From the NCBI GenBank assembly GCA_028293775.1, contig JAQGOD010000134.1, positions 1-5,098 on the forward strand: a DNA stretch of 5,098 nt, in the 5' to 3' direction. Position numbers and translations under genes: made by a program. Origin of the DNA: Gammaproteobacteria bacterium. Its GTDB lineage: Bacteria > Pseudomonadota > Gammaproteobacteria > Steroidobacterales > Steroidobacteraceae. Positions 1-5,098 of the stretch are shown in pieces (position 1 is the stretch's first letter; every line of letters begins with the position of its first letter). The notes beneath the pieces are model-generated. The model made no database searches. It saw only the letters and a program-made list of their open reading frames with translations, and was not told where the DNA came from.

Positions 1-118
1 AAAGCGGACGCCGCTTAACGTTGTGGGATTCGCGCAAAGCCGAGCGTTCGCTCGATTCCCCCGGGCTCTCACGCAGCGTCTCGGCCGGGGCTGTCGACCT
101 TGCGACAATGGTCGAGCA
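1..118. other. Left flank of the IS, no gene recognised
   Basis: This 118-base edge holds no open frame I can assign. It contains two short dyads: AAGCGG-acg-CCGCTT at 2-16 and CGAGCG-tt-CGCTCG at 41-54. Neither is followed by a T-run. It may be the edge of a gene or repeat that extends outside the window. Confidence 0.4.
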
Positions 119-880
119 TTAGGACGCGGACTCATTAAGGCGCAGCCACAGCCTGATTGACGCGAGTTGAACGAAGGCAAGGTAGTTGGCAGCAAGCCTG
201 TCATAGCGCGTCGCCACCCGACGACATTGTTTGATCCTGTTAAAGAACCGCTCGACCCGGTTGCGAGCGCGGTAGAGATAGGGGCTGAAGCAGATCGGAT
301 CGCTGCGGTTGCTTTTCGGCGGGATGTTGGCCCACGCGCCCTTCTTCGTGGCAAGCTCACTGATCCAGTCCGCGTCATAGCAACGGTAGGCAAGCAGCAT
401 TGACAAGGATTTCAGACGAGACATCAGTTTCCCGGCAAGTCGAACGTCATGGGCCTCACCGGGGCTCAGCGCCAGCCGCACGGGCAGACCATTGCTATCG
501 ACTACCGCATGAATTTTGCTCGTTAGGCCACCGCGTGACTTTCCCATCGATTGGCGCTGGTTCCTTGTGATGCAGGCTCCATGCTGATGCACGCGGACAA
601 TGGAAGTGTCGATCATCTGGACAGCGGCATCATGGGCATTGGCAAGCGCTTCTATGATGCGGCCCCAAACACCGGCCCGCCGCCACCTGACGAAGCGGTC
701 GTAGCAAGTGGTGTACGGGCCAAACGCCGTCGGCAGATCACGCCAGGGTGCTCCTGATCGGAGGACCCAGAAGATGCCATTCAGGACCCGTCTGTCGTTC
801 ACCCGAGGAACGCCACGGGGCTTGTTCGGCAGCATCGGTTTGATGGCGATCCATTCATAGTCGGCGAGTTCGTAGCGCAT
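119..880 (-). CDS. IS5-family DDE transposase, full length but with a substituted catalytic Asp
   Basis: A 253-residue transposase that would cut and join the ends of its own insertion sequence. The N-terminal DUF4096-like region (residues 1-75) carries WVLRSGAPWRDLP (38-50), typical of the family, followed by an RNase H-like catalytic domain. The first catalytic Asp is D91 (MIDTS) and the third acidic residue is E210 within the Y-x2-R-x3-E-x6-K signature (Y203, R206, E210, K217). The second should lie in an AD-x-GYD motif, but residues 164-169 read AYRCYD, so Asp is Tyr165 and Gly is Cys167. Each fits one G-to-T change on the coding strand. Length is normal and no frameshift is seen. The ATG at 880 is chosen because MRYELADYEW is the usual family start and GGGGG lies 8 bases upstream (889-893); an in-frame GTG at 913 is less likely. 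The protein is probably inactive. Confidence 0.9.
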   Translation of the reverse strand: MRYELADYEWIAIKPMLPNKPRGVPRVNDRRVLNGIFWVLRSGAPWRDLPTAFGPYTTCYDRFVRWRRAGVWGRIIEALANAHDAAVQMIDTSIVRVHQHGACITRNQRQSMGKSRGGLTSKIHAVVDSNGLPVRLALSPGEAHDVRLAGKLMSRLKSLSMLLAYRCYDADWISELATKKGAWANIPPKSNRSDPICFSPYLYRARNRVERFFNRIKQCRRVATRYDRLAANYLAFVQLASIRLWLRLNESAS

Positions 881-922
881 GATTTGAACCCCCAGTTCGG
901 GAGTTTGAATCACGGCAGTCCG
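127..922 (-). mobile_element. IS5-family insertion sequence, probably immobile; ends approximate
   Basis: The element is defined mainly by its transposase gene. A short matching pair of ends is visible: CGGACT at 127-132 and its reverse complement AGTCCG at 917-922, giving about 796 bases, a normal size for a single-gene IS5-family element. The match is only six bases and no target duplication can be seen in the flanks, so the boundaries are tentative. If they are right, the transposase stop codon (119-121) lies just outside the element, and the last few residues come from flanking DNA. The element is probably an old insertion, given its substituted active site. Confidence 0.5.
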
Positions 923-1186
923 GCCAAACGCAACGCTCCTGGCCCGAGCCTGATACGGTGCTTACGGCGGACATCAACCAGCCCGCAATCTCTGCAAAAC
1001 CGTCGAAAATGACCCGAACCGGACTCAGTGCCGGGGGCAACACCTGCATGGCAAAGCGCGCGGAGCGCTCACAAGCACGTTGTGCATCGCAAAAATTGGC
1101 TCTGCTCGGAGGAATCTGATTACGTGACTAAGGGGATTTTCTGTAGCTGTTTCGATTAAGATGGCGGCATTCACCGCGAGCCGACA
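923..1186. other. Intergenic spacer between the IS and the ada-like gene, no gene recognised
   Basis: About 264 bases. Open frames here are short, lack a convincing ribosome binding site and resemble nothing I recognise. The part below 1187, read on the minus strand, is where a glycosylase domain would continue if the ada-like gene were a full Ada-AlkA fusion. I could not recognise glycosylase sequence in the frames I translated there. No strong hairpin with a T-run is visible to end ada transcription; a weak short dyad (CACAA and TTGTG, 1070-1084) is not convincing. Confidence 0.5.
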
Positions 1187-1771
1187 TTAGGTACTACATC
1201 GGTTGCGAGCGCGCCTGATCTCGGTTGGCGGCCGTCGATATACTTCCGCAAACACGGTGTTGAATCGACGCAAGCTGCCGAAACCAGCATGCACGGCAAT
1301 CTCCGACATCGTAAGGTCGGTCTCGTCGAGAAGCCGCTTGGCCCGCTGGACGCGGGTGGTTTGAGCGACTTGCACCGGGCTGGCGCCCAGGTGTCTCTGG
1401 AACAACCTGGACAGATGCCTTGAACCGATCCCGAGGCGGTCGGCCAATGCCTCGACATTGCCGTCATCAAGGGCGCCGTCCGCGATGAGCCGGAGTGCGC
1501 GCTCGACGGTTGTCCGTGTCCCCATCCATGCCGGCGAGAATGGCGCGGCCTCTGGCCTACACCTCAGGCACGGTCGGAAACCCGCAAGCTCGGCGGCCGC
1601 TGCCGACGGATAGAACGTCACGTTAGCTGCCTTAGCGGGTTTCACCGGACAAACTGGGCGGCAATAGATGCGCGTCGTCCGCACGCCAGAAAAAAACATA
1701 CCATCGAAGCGGCGGTCCCGTCTGACGCGTGCTTGTTCGCACTGATTGATGTCGAGCATAGCGGCACTCAT
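1187..1771 (-). CDS. Ada-type methylphosphotriester sensor with AraC HTH; lacks glycosylase or methyltransferase domain
   Basis: A 194-residue cytoplasmic DNA-binding regulator. Residues 6-78 form the Ada N-terminal zinc domain: C37, C41, C68 and C71 match Cys38, 42, 69 and 72 of E. coli Ada, where Cys38 accepts a methyl group from DNA phosphotriesters and turns the protein into an activator. FDGMFFSGV (22-30) and FRPCLRCRPEAAP (65-77) are typical. Residues 87-187 are an AraC-type double helix-turn-helix, with second-helix motif MSEIAVHAGFGSLRRFNTVF (155-174). This resembles the front of Ada-AlkA fusions (about 450-500 residues), but the protein stops right after the HTH, so it has neither AlkA glycosylase nor O6-methylguanine transferase. 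It may be truncated or a free-standing AdaA-like regulator. The frame is open upstream to 2170, but that would overlap the divergent transporter gene. ATG 1771 is preferred; ATG 1759 (MLDINQ) is possible. Neither has a strong ribosome site. Confidence 0.85.
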   Translation of the reverse strand: MSAAMLDINQCEQARVRRDRRFDGMFFSGVRTTRIYCRPVCPVKPAKAANVTFYPSAAAAELAGFRPCLRCRPEAAPFSPAWMGTRTTVERALRLIADGALDDGNVEALADRLGIGSRHLSRLFQRHLGASPVQVAQTTRVQRAKRLLDETDLTMSEIAVHAGFGSLRRFNTVFAEVYRRPPTEIRRARNRCST

Positions 1772-1804
1772 GTTCGACCGATGACGGAGTCCGAATCCGG
1801 CGAG

Positions 1805-1824
1805 CATCGAGAATACACTCGATG
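1805..1824. promoter_or_regulatory. Perfect 7-bp inverted repeat, candidate operator over the ada-like -10 box
   Basis: CATCGAG (1805-1811) and CTCGATG (1818-1824) are exact reverse complements separated by six bases. The dyad covers the candidate -10 hexamer of the minus-strand promoter, a position from which a bound protein would block RNA polymerase. A dimeric repressor would suit this symmetry better than the monomeric Ada or AraC mode, so the binding protein is unknown. Confidence 0.35.
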
Positions 1825-1839
1825 ATATGCACGTGTCCA
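1810..1839 (-). promoter_or_regulatory. Candidate sigma-70-type promoter of the ada-like gene
   Basis: On the minus strand, TGGACA (1834-1839, five of six matches to TTGACA) is followed after 18 bases by TATTCT (1810-1815, four of six matches to TATAAT). Transcription would start near 1803, about 30 bases before the ATG at 1771. The -10 box overlaps the inverted repeat at 1805-1824. The prediction rests on pattern matching alone. Confidence 0.35.
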
Positions 1840-1898
1840 GCAAGGCAGGAGGACGCATGCGCCACGTGCTCGACAATCCAGTTTGTAATGCATTGAAT

Positions 1899-1920
1899 GG
1901 GCCACATGCCAATGTGGCCC
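1899..1920. promoter_or_regulatory. Perfect 9-bp inverted repeat in the divergent control region
   Basis: GGGCCACAT (1899-1907) and ATGTGGCCC (1912-1920) form a perfect 9-base dyad around the four-base centre GCCA, about 83 bases before the transporter start codon. No T-run follows on either strand, so a simple intrinsic terminator is unlikely. It could be an operator for the transporter-reductase operon or a hairpin in its leader RNA. Confidence 0.4.
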
Positions 1921-2002
1921 TGAGGCATAGTCTTGCTCGGCACCGTCTTTTAGACGCACCGTTTCCGCCAGCGCTGTCGCGCAAGCCCATTATGGTGCCG
2001 GC

Positions 2003-3241
2003 ATGACCGCACCGCAGCGCTATCCGGGTTGGTCCGTCGTCTGGGTCGCCTTTATCGTTGCTTTTTTCGCCTGGGGCATCGGTTTCCACGGGATGGGCGT
2101 TTTTCTTCAGACGCTTCATGCAACGAAAGGCTGGCCTATCGCGACGATCTCGGCAGCGATCACTGCGCACTTCCTGATCGGCGCCGCAATCGTGGTCTAC
2201 CTACCGGAAGTGCACCGCAAGCTGGGTCTGGCACAGTCGACGATCCTGGGCGCCGCGCTGACGGCATTCGGAATCGTGAGCTGGTCGATCTCTGCATCAC
2301 CTTTGCATCTGTTCGCGGCTGCGATGTTCTCCGGCAGCGGTTGGGCGCTGACCAGTGGCGCGGCGATCAACGCGATGATTGTTCCGTGGTTCGACAAGGA
2401 ACGGCCGAAGGCGATCGGTCACGCCTTCAATGGCTCTAGTTTCGGCGGCGTGATATTCGCACCACTGCTTGTCGCCATGATCTCGCAACTTGGCTTCCCG
2501 CAAACCGCGCTCATCGTTGGCAGCTCGATGGTATTGCTCGTGGCGCCGCTCGCCCATCGATGGCTGCGTCACGGTCCAGAGCAGCCGGGCTTGGCCGCAG
2601 ACGGCATGCCGGGTGGTGCGGCCGCGACCTCGGGTGCGGGGAACTCCGTTCGATCATCACGTCGCGTCCTTATGAACTCACGCGCATTCGTGACACTCAC
2701 AGCGGCGTTCGCGTTGGCTCTATTCGCCCAAGTCGGCGTGCTGTCCCACCTGCTGCCGCGCTTGTCGACCATCTTGGAAGCCAGCGGAGCGGCCATTGCA
2801 GTTAGCGTTACGACGCTATCGGCCGTCGCGGGACGCATGCTGCTGGCGAGACTGATCGGGAACAAAGACCGACGATATGCGGCCTGCGCCAATTTCCTCA
2901 TGCAGACCATCGGCGTCAGCATACTTTGCGTAGCGGGTACGACACCAATGCTCCTGCTGGGTTGTGTGCTCTTCGGCCTTGGCGTTGGCAATGTGGTATC
3001 GATGCCTACACTGATCGCCCAACAGGAGTTTCGAGCGGCCGACGTCGGCACCGTCGTCGCACTCGTCATTGCCATCAATCAGGCGGTCTTCGCCTTGGCG
3101 CCGGCAATCTTAGGCGCTGTGCATGATTTCGCGTCTAGCTACACTGCGTCATTTGCCATTGCGGCGGCCATTCAAGTCGCGGCGGCCGGTGTTGTGCTGA
3201 TTGGTCGTAACGGGATGTCAGCTGATCGCGGACCTAGCTGA
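2003..3241 (+). CDS. MFS transporter, monocarboxylate / oxalate-formate type
   Basis: A 412-residue inner-membrane major facilitator, probably moving a small organic acid by proton symport or exchange. By eye there are about 12 hydrophobic segments in two sets of six: roughly 10-35, 46-68, 78-97, 101-126, 139-162 and 166-184, then a hydrophilic Gly/Ala/Ser-rich loop (187-222), then 227-250, 260-283, 293-312, 314-337, 347-371 and 380-401. The stretch PWFDKERPKAIGHAFNGSSF (128-147) matches the W-F-x4-R-x3-A-x-G pattern common in monocarboxylate/oxalate-formate-type MFS proteins. Length is normal for the superfamily. The substrate cannot be read from sequence. ATG 2003 gives a normal short N-terminus before the first membrane segment, although no clear Shine-Dalgarno is visible. 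The gene diverges from the ada-like gene (231 bases between starts) and is followed 63 bases later by a ketopantoate-reductase-family gene, suggesting an operon. Confidence 0.88.
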   Translation: MTAPQRYPGWSVVWVAFIVAFFAWGIGFHGMGVFLQTLHATKGWPIATISAAITAHFLIGAAIVVYLPEVHRKLGLAQSTILGAALTAFGIVSWSISASPLHLFAAAMFSGSGWALTSGAAINAMIVPWFDKERPKAIGHAFNGSSFGGVIFAPLLVAMISQLGFPQTALIVGSSMVLLVAPLAHRWLRHGPEQPGLAADGMPGGAAATSGAGNSVRSSRRVLMNSRAFVTLTAAFALALFAQVGVLSHLLPRLSTILEASGAAIAVSVTTLSAVAGRMLLARLIGNKDRRYAACANFLMQTIGVSILCVAGTTPMLLLGCVLFGLGVGNVVSMPTLIAQQEFRAADVGTVVALVIAINQAVFALAPAILGAVHDFASSYTASFAIAAAIQVAAAGVVLIGRNGMSADRGPS

Positions 3242-3304
3242 CGCGTTGCAGCACCCATCTCAAAAACCAAATCGTTACCTACCAACAACAAGAGGAACTG
3301 AGAG

Positions 3305-4225
3305 ATGCGCATTCTCATCGTTGGCGCGGGGGCTATTGGGGGATACTTCGGCGGCAGGATGCTGCAAGCTGGCCGCGACATCACCTTTCTGGTGCGGCCG
3401 CGCCGTGCCTCGGAGCTTGCCGCCGCAGGCCTCGTGATCAAAAGCCCAAACGGCGACGTAACGCTGAAAAATCCGCCTGTCATCCAGGCCGACACCATCA
3501 AGGACAAGTTTGACGCGGTGCTGTTGAGCTGCAAGGCTTACGACCTCGACAATGCGGTCAAGGCGTTCGCGCCGGCGGTAGGCGGGGGGACCGCGATCAT
3601 CCCGCTGCTCAACGGTATGCGTCATCTGGACGTTCTCGACAAAAATTTCGGCCCAAGCCACGTGCTCGGAGGTCTCTGCCTGACTGCGGTGACATTGAAC
3701 GAGAAGCGCGAAGTGGTCCAGCTCGGCCCGGTGCAGTCGCTTGGTTTCGGCGAGCGCAACGGCAAAATGTCAGACCGGGTTCGCGCCATCGCGGACGTCG
3801 TCGGAAGCTGCAATTTCGGCGGCGCGGCGAGCGAGACCGTGCTGCAGGACATGTGGGAGAAATGGGTGTTCCTCGCGTCGATCGCGGCCTCGACGAGCCT
3901 GATGCGCGCCCCGATAGGCATGATCCTGGCGGCCCCCGGAGGCAAGGACTTCCTGCTTGGCATTCTCGACGAATGCAGGGCGGTCGCGACCGCGGAAGGC
4001 TATCCGCCCCGCACGCCTGCGCTGGAACGCGCAACAGGGATGTTGACCACGGAAGGCTCGCCGCTCACCGCATCGATGTTCCGCGACATCAAGGCGGGCC
4101 AACCGATCGAAGCCGATCATGTGATTGGCGACCTTATTGCGCGCGCTGACGCCGCAAAAGTTCCCGTACCCGAGCTCCGCACGGCCTACACGCATCTGAA
4201 GGCCTACGAGCAAACGCGCGGCTGA
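3305..4225 (+). CDS. Ketopantoate reductase family (PanE/ApbA) oxidoreductase, divergent subfamily
   Basis: A 306-residue cytoplasmic NAD(P)H-dependent 2-keto-acid reductase; the family's best-known reaction is 2-dehydropantoate to pantoate in pantothenate synthesis. The N-terminal Rossmann fold starts with VGAGAIGG (6-13), the GxGxxG loop. N103 in LLNG, K186 in WEKW, S257 and D261 in SMFRD, and E269 in PIEAD fit the conserved Asn98, Lys176, Ser244 and Glu256 region of E. coli PanE. However, the two Asn that follow the catalytic Lys in E. coli PanE (Asn180 and Asn184) align by eye with Leu190 and Ala194, so the substrate may not be ketopantoate. Size is normal. ATG 3305 has AGAGGA 8 bases upstream (3291-3296). 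It lies 63 bases behind the transporter gene with no visible terminator and is probably cotranscribed, so both may handle one organic acid. I leave the symbol blank because the substrate is uncertain. Confidence 0.88.
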   Translation: MRILIVGAGAIGGYFGGRMLQAGRDITFLVRPRRASELAAAGLVIKSPNGDVTLKNPPVIQADTIKDKFDAVLLSCKAYDLDNAVKAFAPAVGGGTAIIPLLNGMRHLDVLDKNFGPSHVLGGLCLTAVTLNEKREVVQLGPVQSLGFGERNGKMSDRVRAIADVVGSCNFGGAASETVLQDMWEKWVFLASIAASTSLMRAPIGMILAAPGGKDFLLGILDECRAVATAEGYPPRTPALERATGMLTTEGSPLTASMFRDIKAGQPIEADHVIGDLIARADAAKVPVPELRTAYTHLKAYEQTRG

Positions 4226-4443
4226 TTGACAAAGCCCGGACACTCGCGCTCTGCCACTCTGACGCCGCTTCACGAATGGGCGCGCGTGTGGGCCGAGAGA
4301 GATGCATAAGCTGGTGCGCGCCGAAGCAAATCGCACCTTTCTGCGTCGCAGCGGTTCGCAGCGCGGCCGAATGGCGCACAACGAATAGCACACGACGTCT
4401 GATCATGCGTGTCGTCAGACCGTCGCTTGTGGTCCATCGGGAC

Positions 4444-4500
4444 CTATTGCGCTGCCGCACGAACCCGGTCGCTATAGGGCAAAGCGGACATTGCTTTCGT
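4444..4500 (-). repeat. Segment resembling a dispersed rhizobial short repeat (MSALP type)
   Basis: Read on the minus strand, 4491-4444 gives a 15-codon frame starting ATG TCC GCT TTG CCC (MSALP). The GCAAAGCGGACATT core resembles a short repeat that, from memory, occurs many times in Bradyrhizobium and Rhodopseudomonas genomes and is often miscalled as tiny genes. A related string, AAAGCGGAC-x3-GCTT, occurs at 1-16 (13 of 16 bases the same as 4481-4496). Membership is inferred and unconfirmed. Confidence 0.3.
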
Positions 4501-4559
4501 CGCATCACACCGCCGAGTTTATGAGTACACGGCCTAGCATGCAGTGCTACTCTTGAAAG

Positions 4560-4682
4560 ATGCATGTAGTTGAGCTCTCCTCTTGTGAGATTTTCAGCTT
4601 TACCACGCACGATGGTTTTACTTCGCGGATCACGGAGCCACCGGCGTACCGACCTCAGGATCCCGCCAAGTTACCGAAGTGA
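4560..4682 (+). CDS. Possible 40-residue small ORF, doubtful
   Basis: ATG 4560 opens a 40-codon frame that starts MHVVELSSCEIFSF and ends PAYRPQDPAKLPK. It is polar, with no signal peptide or membrane segment and no family I recognise. Only a poor ribosome site (GAAAG directly before the ATG) is present. About 59 percent of third positions are G or C, lower than in the small gene at 4832. A second frame is open without a start codon over 4589-4738, ending LDFGRSNSEFSVAP, so the stretch could instead be a remnant of an older gene. Confidence 0.2.
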   Translation: MHVVELSSCEIFSFTTHDGFTSRITEPPAYRPQDPAKLPK

Positions 4683-4711
4683 GCACCTCCGAGTTGCTGG
4701 ATTTCGGCAGA

Positions 4712-4735
4712 AGCAACAGTGAGTTTTCTGTTGCT
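4712..4735. repeat. Perfect 8-bp inverted repeat upstream of the small gene
   Basis: AGCAACAG (4712-4719) and CTGTTGCT (4728-4735) are exact reverse complements around an eight-base loop, TGAGTTTT. What follows on the plus strand is CCTTAAAAA, so there is no T-run for a plus-strand terminator, and the minus strand lacks one too. It lies 97 bases before the small gene's ATG, where an operator or leader hairpin could sit. Function is unknown. Confidence 0.35.
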
Positions 4736-4821
4736 CCTTAAAAATAGGATTTGATTGCGTTTTCCCGCACATTCGACTGGACTAGCGTCGCGAACGGAGC
4801 ATGCATGGTGGCGTCCTGAAC

Positions 4822-4827
4822 GGAGAG
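4822..4827 (+). promoter_or_regulatory. Strong ribosome binding site for the small gene
   Basis: GGAGAG lies four bases before ATG 4832, the best Shine-Dalgarno match in the right part of the window. It fixes the start of the small broken gene and argues that this start was used for translation, which the other ATGs nearby (such as 4801) lack. Confidence 0.6.
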
Positions 4828-4831
4828 CGCC

Positions 4832-5069
4832 ATGGCGGACGAATTTTCAACAACGGTGGTCGAGCGCTTCACGGGCGAGATTGCCTCCCGATTAAGCAAG
4901 GCCTCGGCGCTCGCGACCACGGCGCAGACGCTCAATTCGCAGGGGCTGACGGAGCACGCGTTCGATACGTTGATGGAATGTCGAGACATTGATCTCCGAG
5001 ACCACCGCTTTGTTGAACGCAGCTTCGATCATCAATAGGAGCGAGCGGGGAGAAGAACGAACGGGCTAA
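4832..5069 (+). pseudogene. Small helical protein gene with a +1 frameshift (hypothetical protein)
   Basis: As written, ATG 4832 encodes 68 residues ending at the stop 5036-5038. The first 48 residues (MADEFSTTVVERFTGEIASR to AFDTLM) are helical-looking, with 39 of 48 third positions G or C. After codon 48 (ATG 4973-4975) that figure drops to 8 of 20 and the tail turns Arg/Asp/His-rich. In the next frame from 4977, third positions are 20 of 30 G or C, and the product reads NVETLISETTALLNAASIIN, then RSERGEERTG, ending at TAA 5067-5069. Dropping one G of the pair at 4975-4976 joins both parts into a 78-residue, soluble, mostly helical protein. I recall similar small hypothetical proteins in Bradyrhizobium but cannot confirm them, and no function is known to me. 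It could be a true mutation, a sequencing error or, less likely, a 68-residue protein that is real as it stands. Confidence 0.6.
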
Positions 5070-5098
5070 CGAAGCCGCGCTCATTGAATTGAAGTCTA

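Larger units (their letters stand above)
4226..4831. other. Long non-coding or degenerate stretch with a repeat-like segment
   Basis: About 600 bases without a convincing gene. The longer open frames (minus 4134-4610, which runs into the reductase gene, and plus 4276-4524) are rich in Arg, Cys and Ser, have no recognisable domain and look like chance frames in GC-rich DNA. The stretch includes a repeat-like segment near 4444-4500, a weak 40-codon frame at 4560-4682 and a dyad at 4712-4735. No clear intrinsic terminator for the reductase operon is visible just after 4225. Confidence 0.55.

Noticed and set aside
41..54. CGAGCG-tt-CGCTCG dyad as a terminator
   Set aside because: Very short loop and no T-run on either side; likely chance in GC-rich DNA.
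113..930. Target-site duplication flanking the IS
   Set aside because: Bases next to the proposed ends do not match at two to four positions, so none can be called and the ends remain tentative.
855..1049. Minus-strand 64-codon frame spanning the IS right end
   Set aside because: Overlaps the start of the transposase in another frame and crosses the proposed IS boundary; no recognisable product.
1772..2170. Upstream extension of the ada-like frame to 2170 (327 residues)
   Set aside because: It would overlap the divergent transporter gene, adds sequence unlike any Ada N-terminus and lacks a domain. The cysteine positions match E. coli Ada almost exactly when the start is 1771.
2569..3078. 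Minus-strand 169-codon frame within the transporter gene
   Set aside because: Antisense shadow of a membrane protein gene with clear family features on the plus strand.
4276..4524. Plus-strand 82-codon open frame after the reductase gene
   Set aside because: No ribosome binding site, no domain and an odd composition; it runs through the repeat-like segment.
4134..4610. Minus-strand 158-codon open frame
   Set aside because: Overlaps the end of the reductase gene, is rich in Arg and Cys and has no recognisable motif; typical chance frame opposite GC-rich sequence.
1..5098. CRISPR array, tRNA or rRNA genes, defence or toxin-antitoxin system
   Set aside because: No regularly spaced repeats, cloverleaf or rRNA sequence seen, and no protein resembling a known defence or toxin family.

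Overview
The window looks like chromosomal or symbiosis-island type DNA from a GC-rich alphaproteobacterium, most likely of the Rhizobiales (Bradyrhizobium, Rhodopseudomonas or Mesorhizobium type). That placement is inferred from the style of the IS5-family transposase, the high-GC third codon positions and a minus-strand start (ATG TCC GCT TTG CCC) resembling small repeats scattered in those genomes. No database search was possible.

Layout. (1) About 119-922, minus strand: an IS5-family insertion sequence whose transposase is full length but appears catalytically dead, because the second acidic residue of the DDE triad reads Tyr. (2) 923-1186: a gene-poor spacer. (3) 1187-1771, minus: an Ada-type methylphosphotriester sensor and AraC-type regulator, with four zinc-binding cysteines and a helix-turn-helix domain but no glycosylase or methyltransferase C-terminal domain. 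(4) 1772-2002: a divergent control region with two perfect inverted repeats, one of them over a candidate -10 box of the ada-like gene. (5) 2003-4225, plus: a probable two-gene operon of an MFS carboxylate-type transporter and a ketopantoate-reductase-family (PanE/ApbA) NAD(P)H oxidoreductase, 63 bases apart with no visible terminator. (6) 4226-4831: about 600 bases with no convincing gene, containing a repeat-like segment and a dyad. (7) 4832-5069, plus: a small conserved-looking gene that appears broken by one extra base; removing it gives a 78-residue mostly helical protein.

How the parts may work together: the divergent arrangement suggests that the Ada-like regulator could control itself and the transporter-reductase pair, with the transporter moving a small organic acid and the reductase acting on a 2-keto acid. 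This is inference from layout only. I see no CRISPR array, tRNA, rRNA, defence system or biosynthetic cluster. The most notable points are the stand-alone truncated Ada regulator beside an unusual PanE homologue, the dead transposase and the frameshifted small gene.
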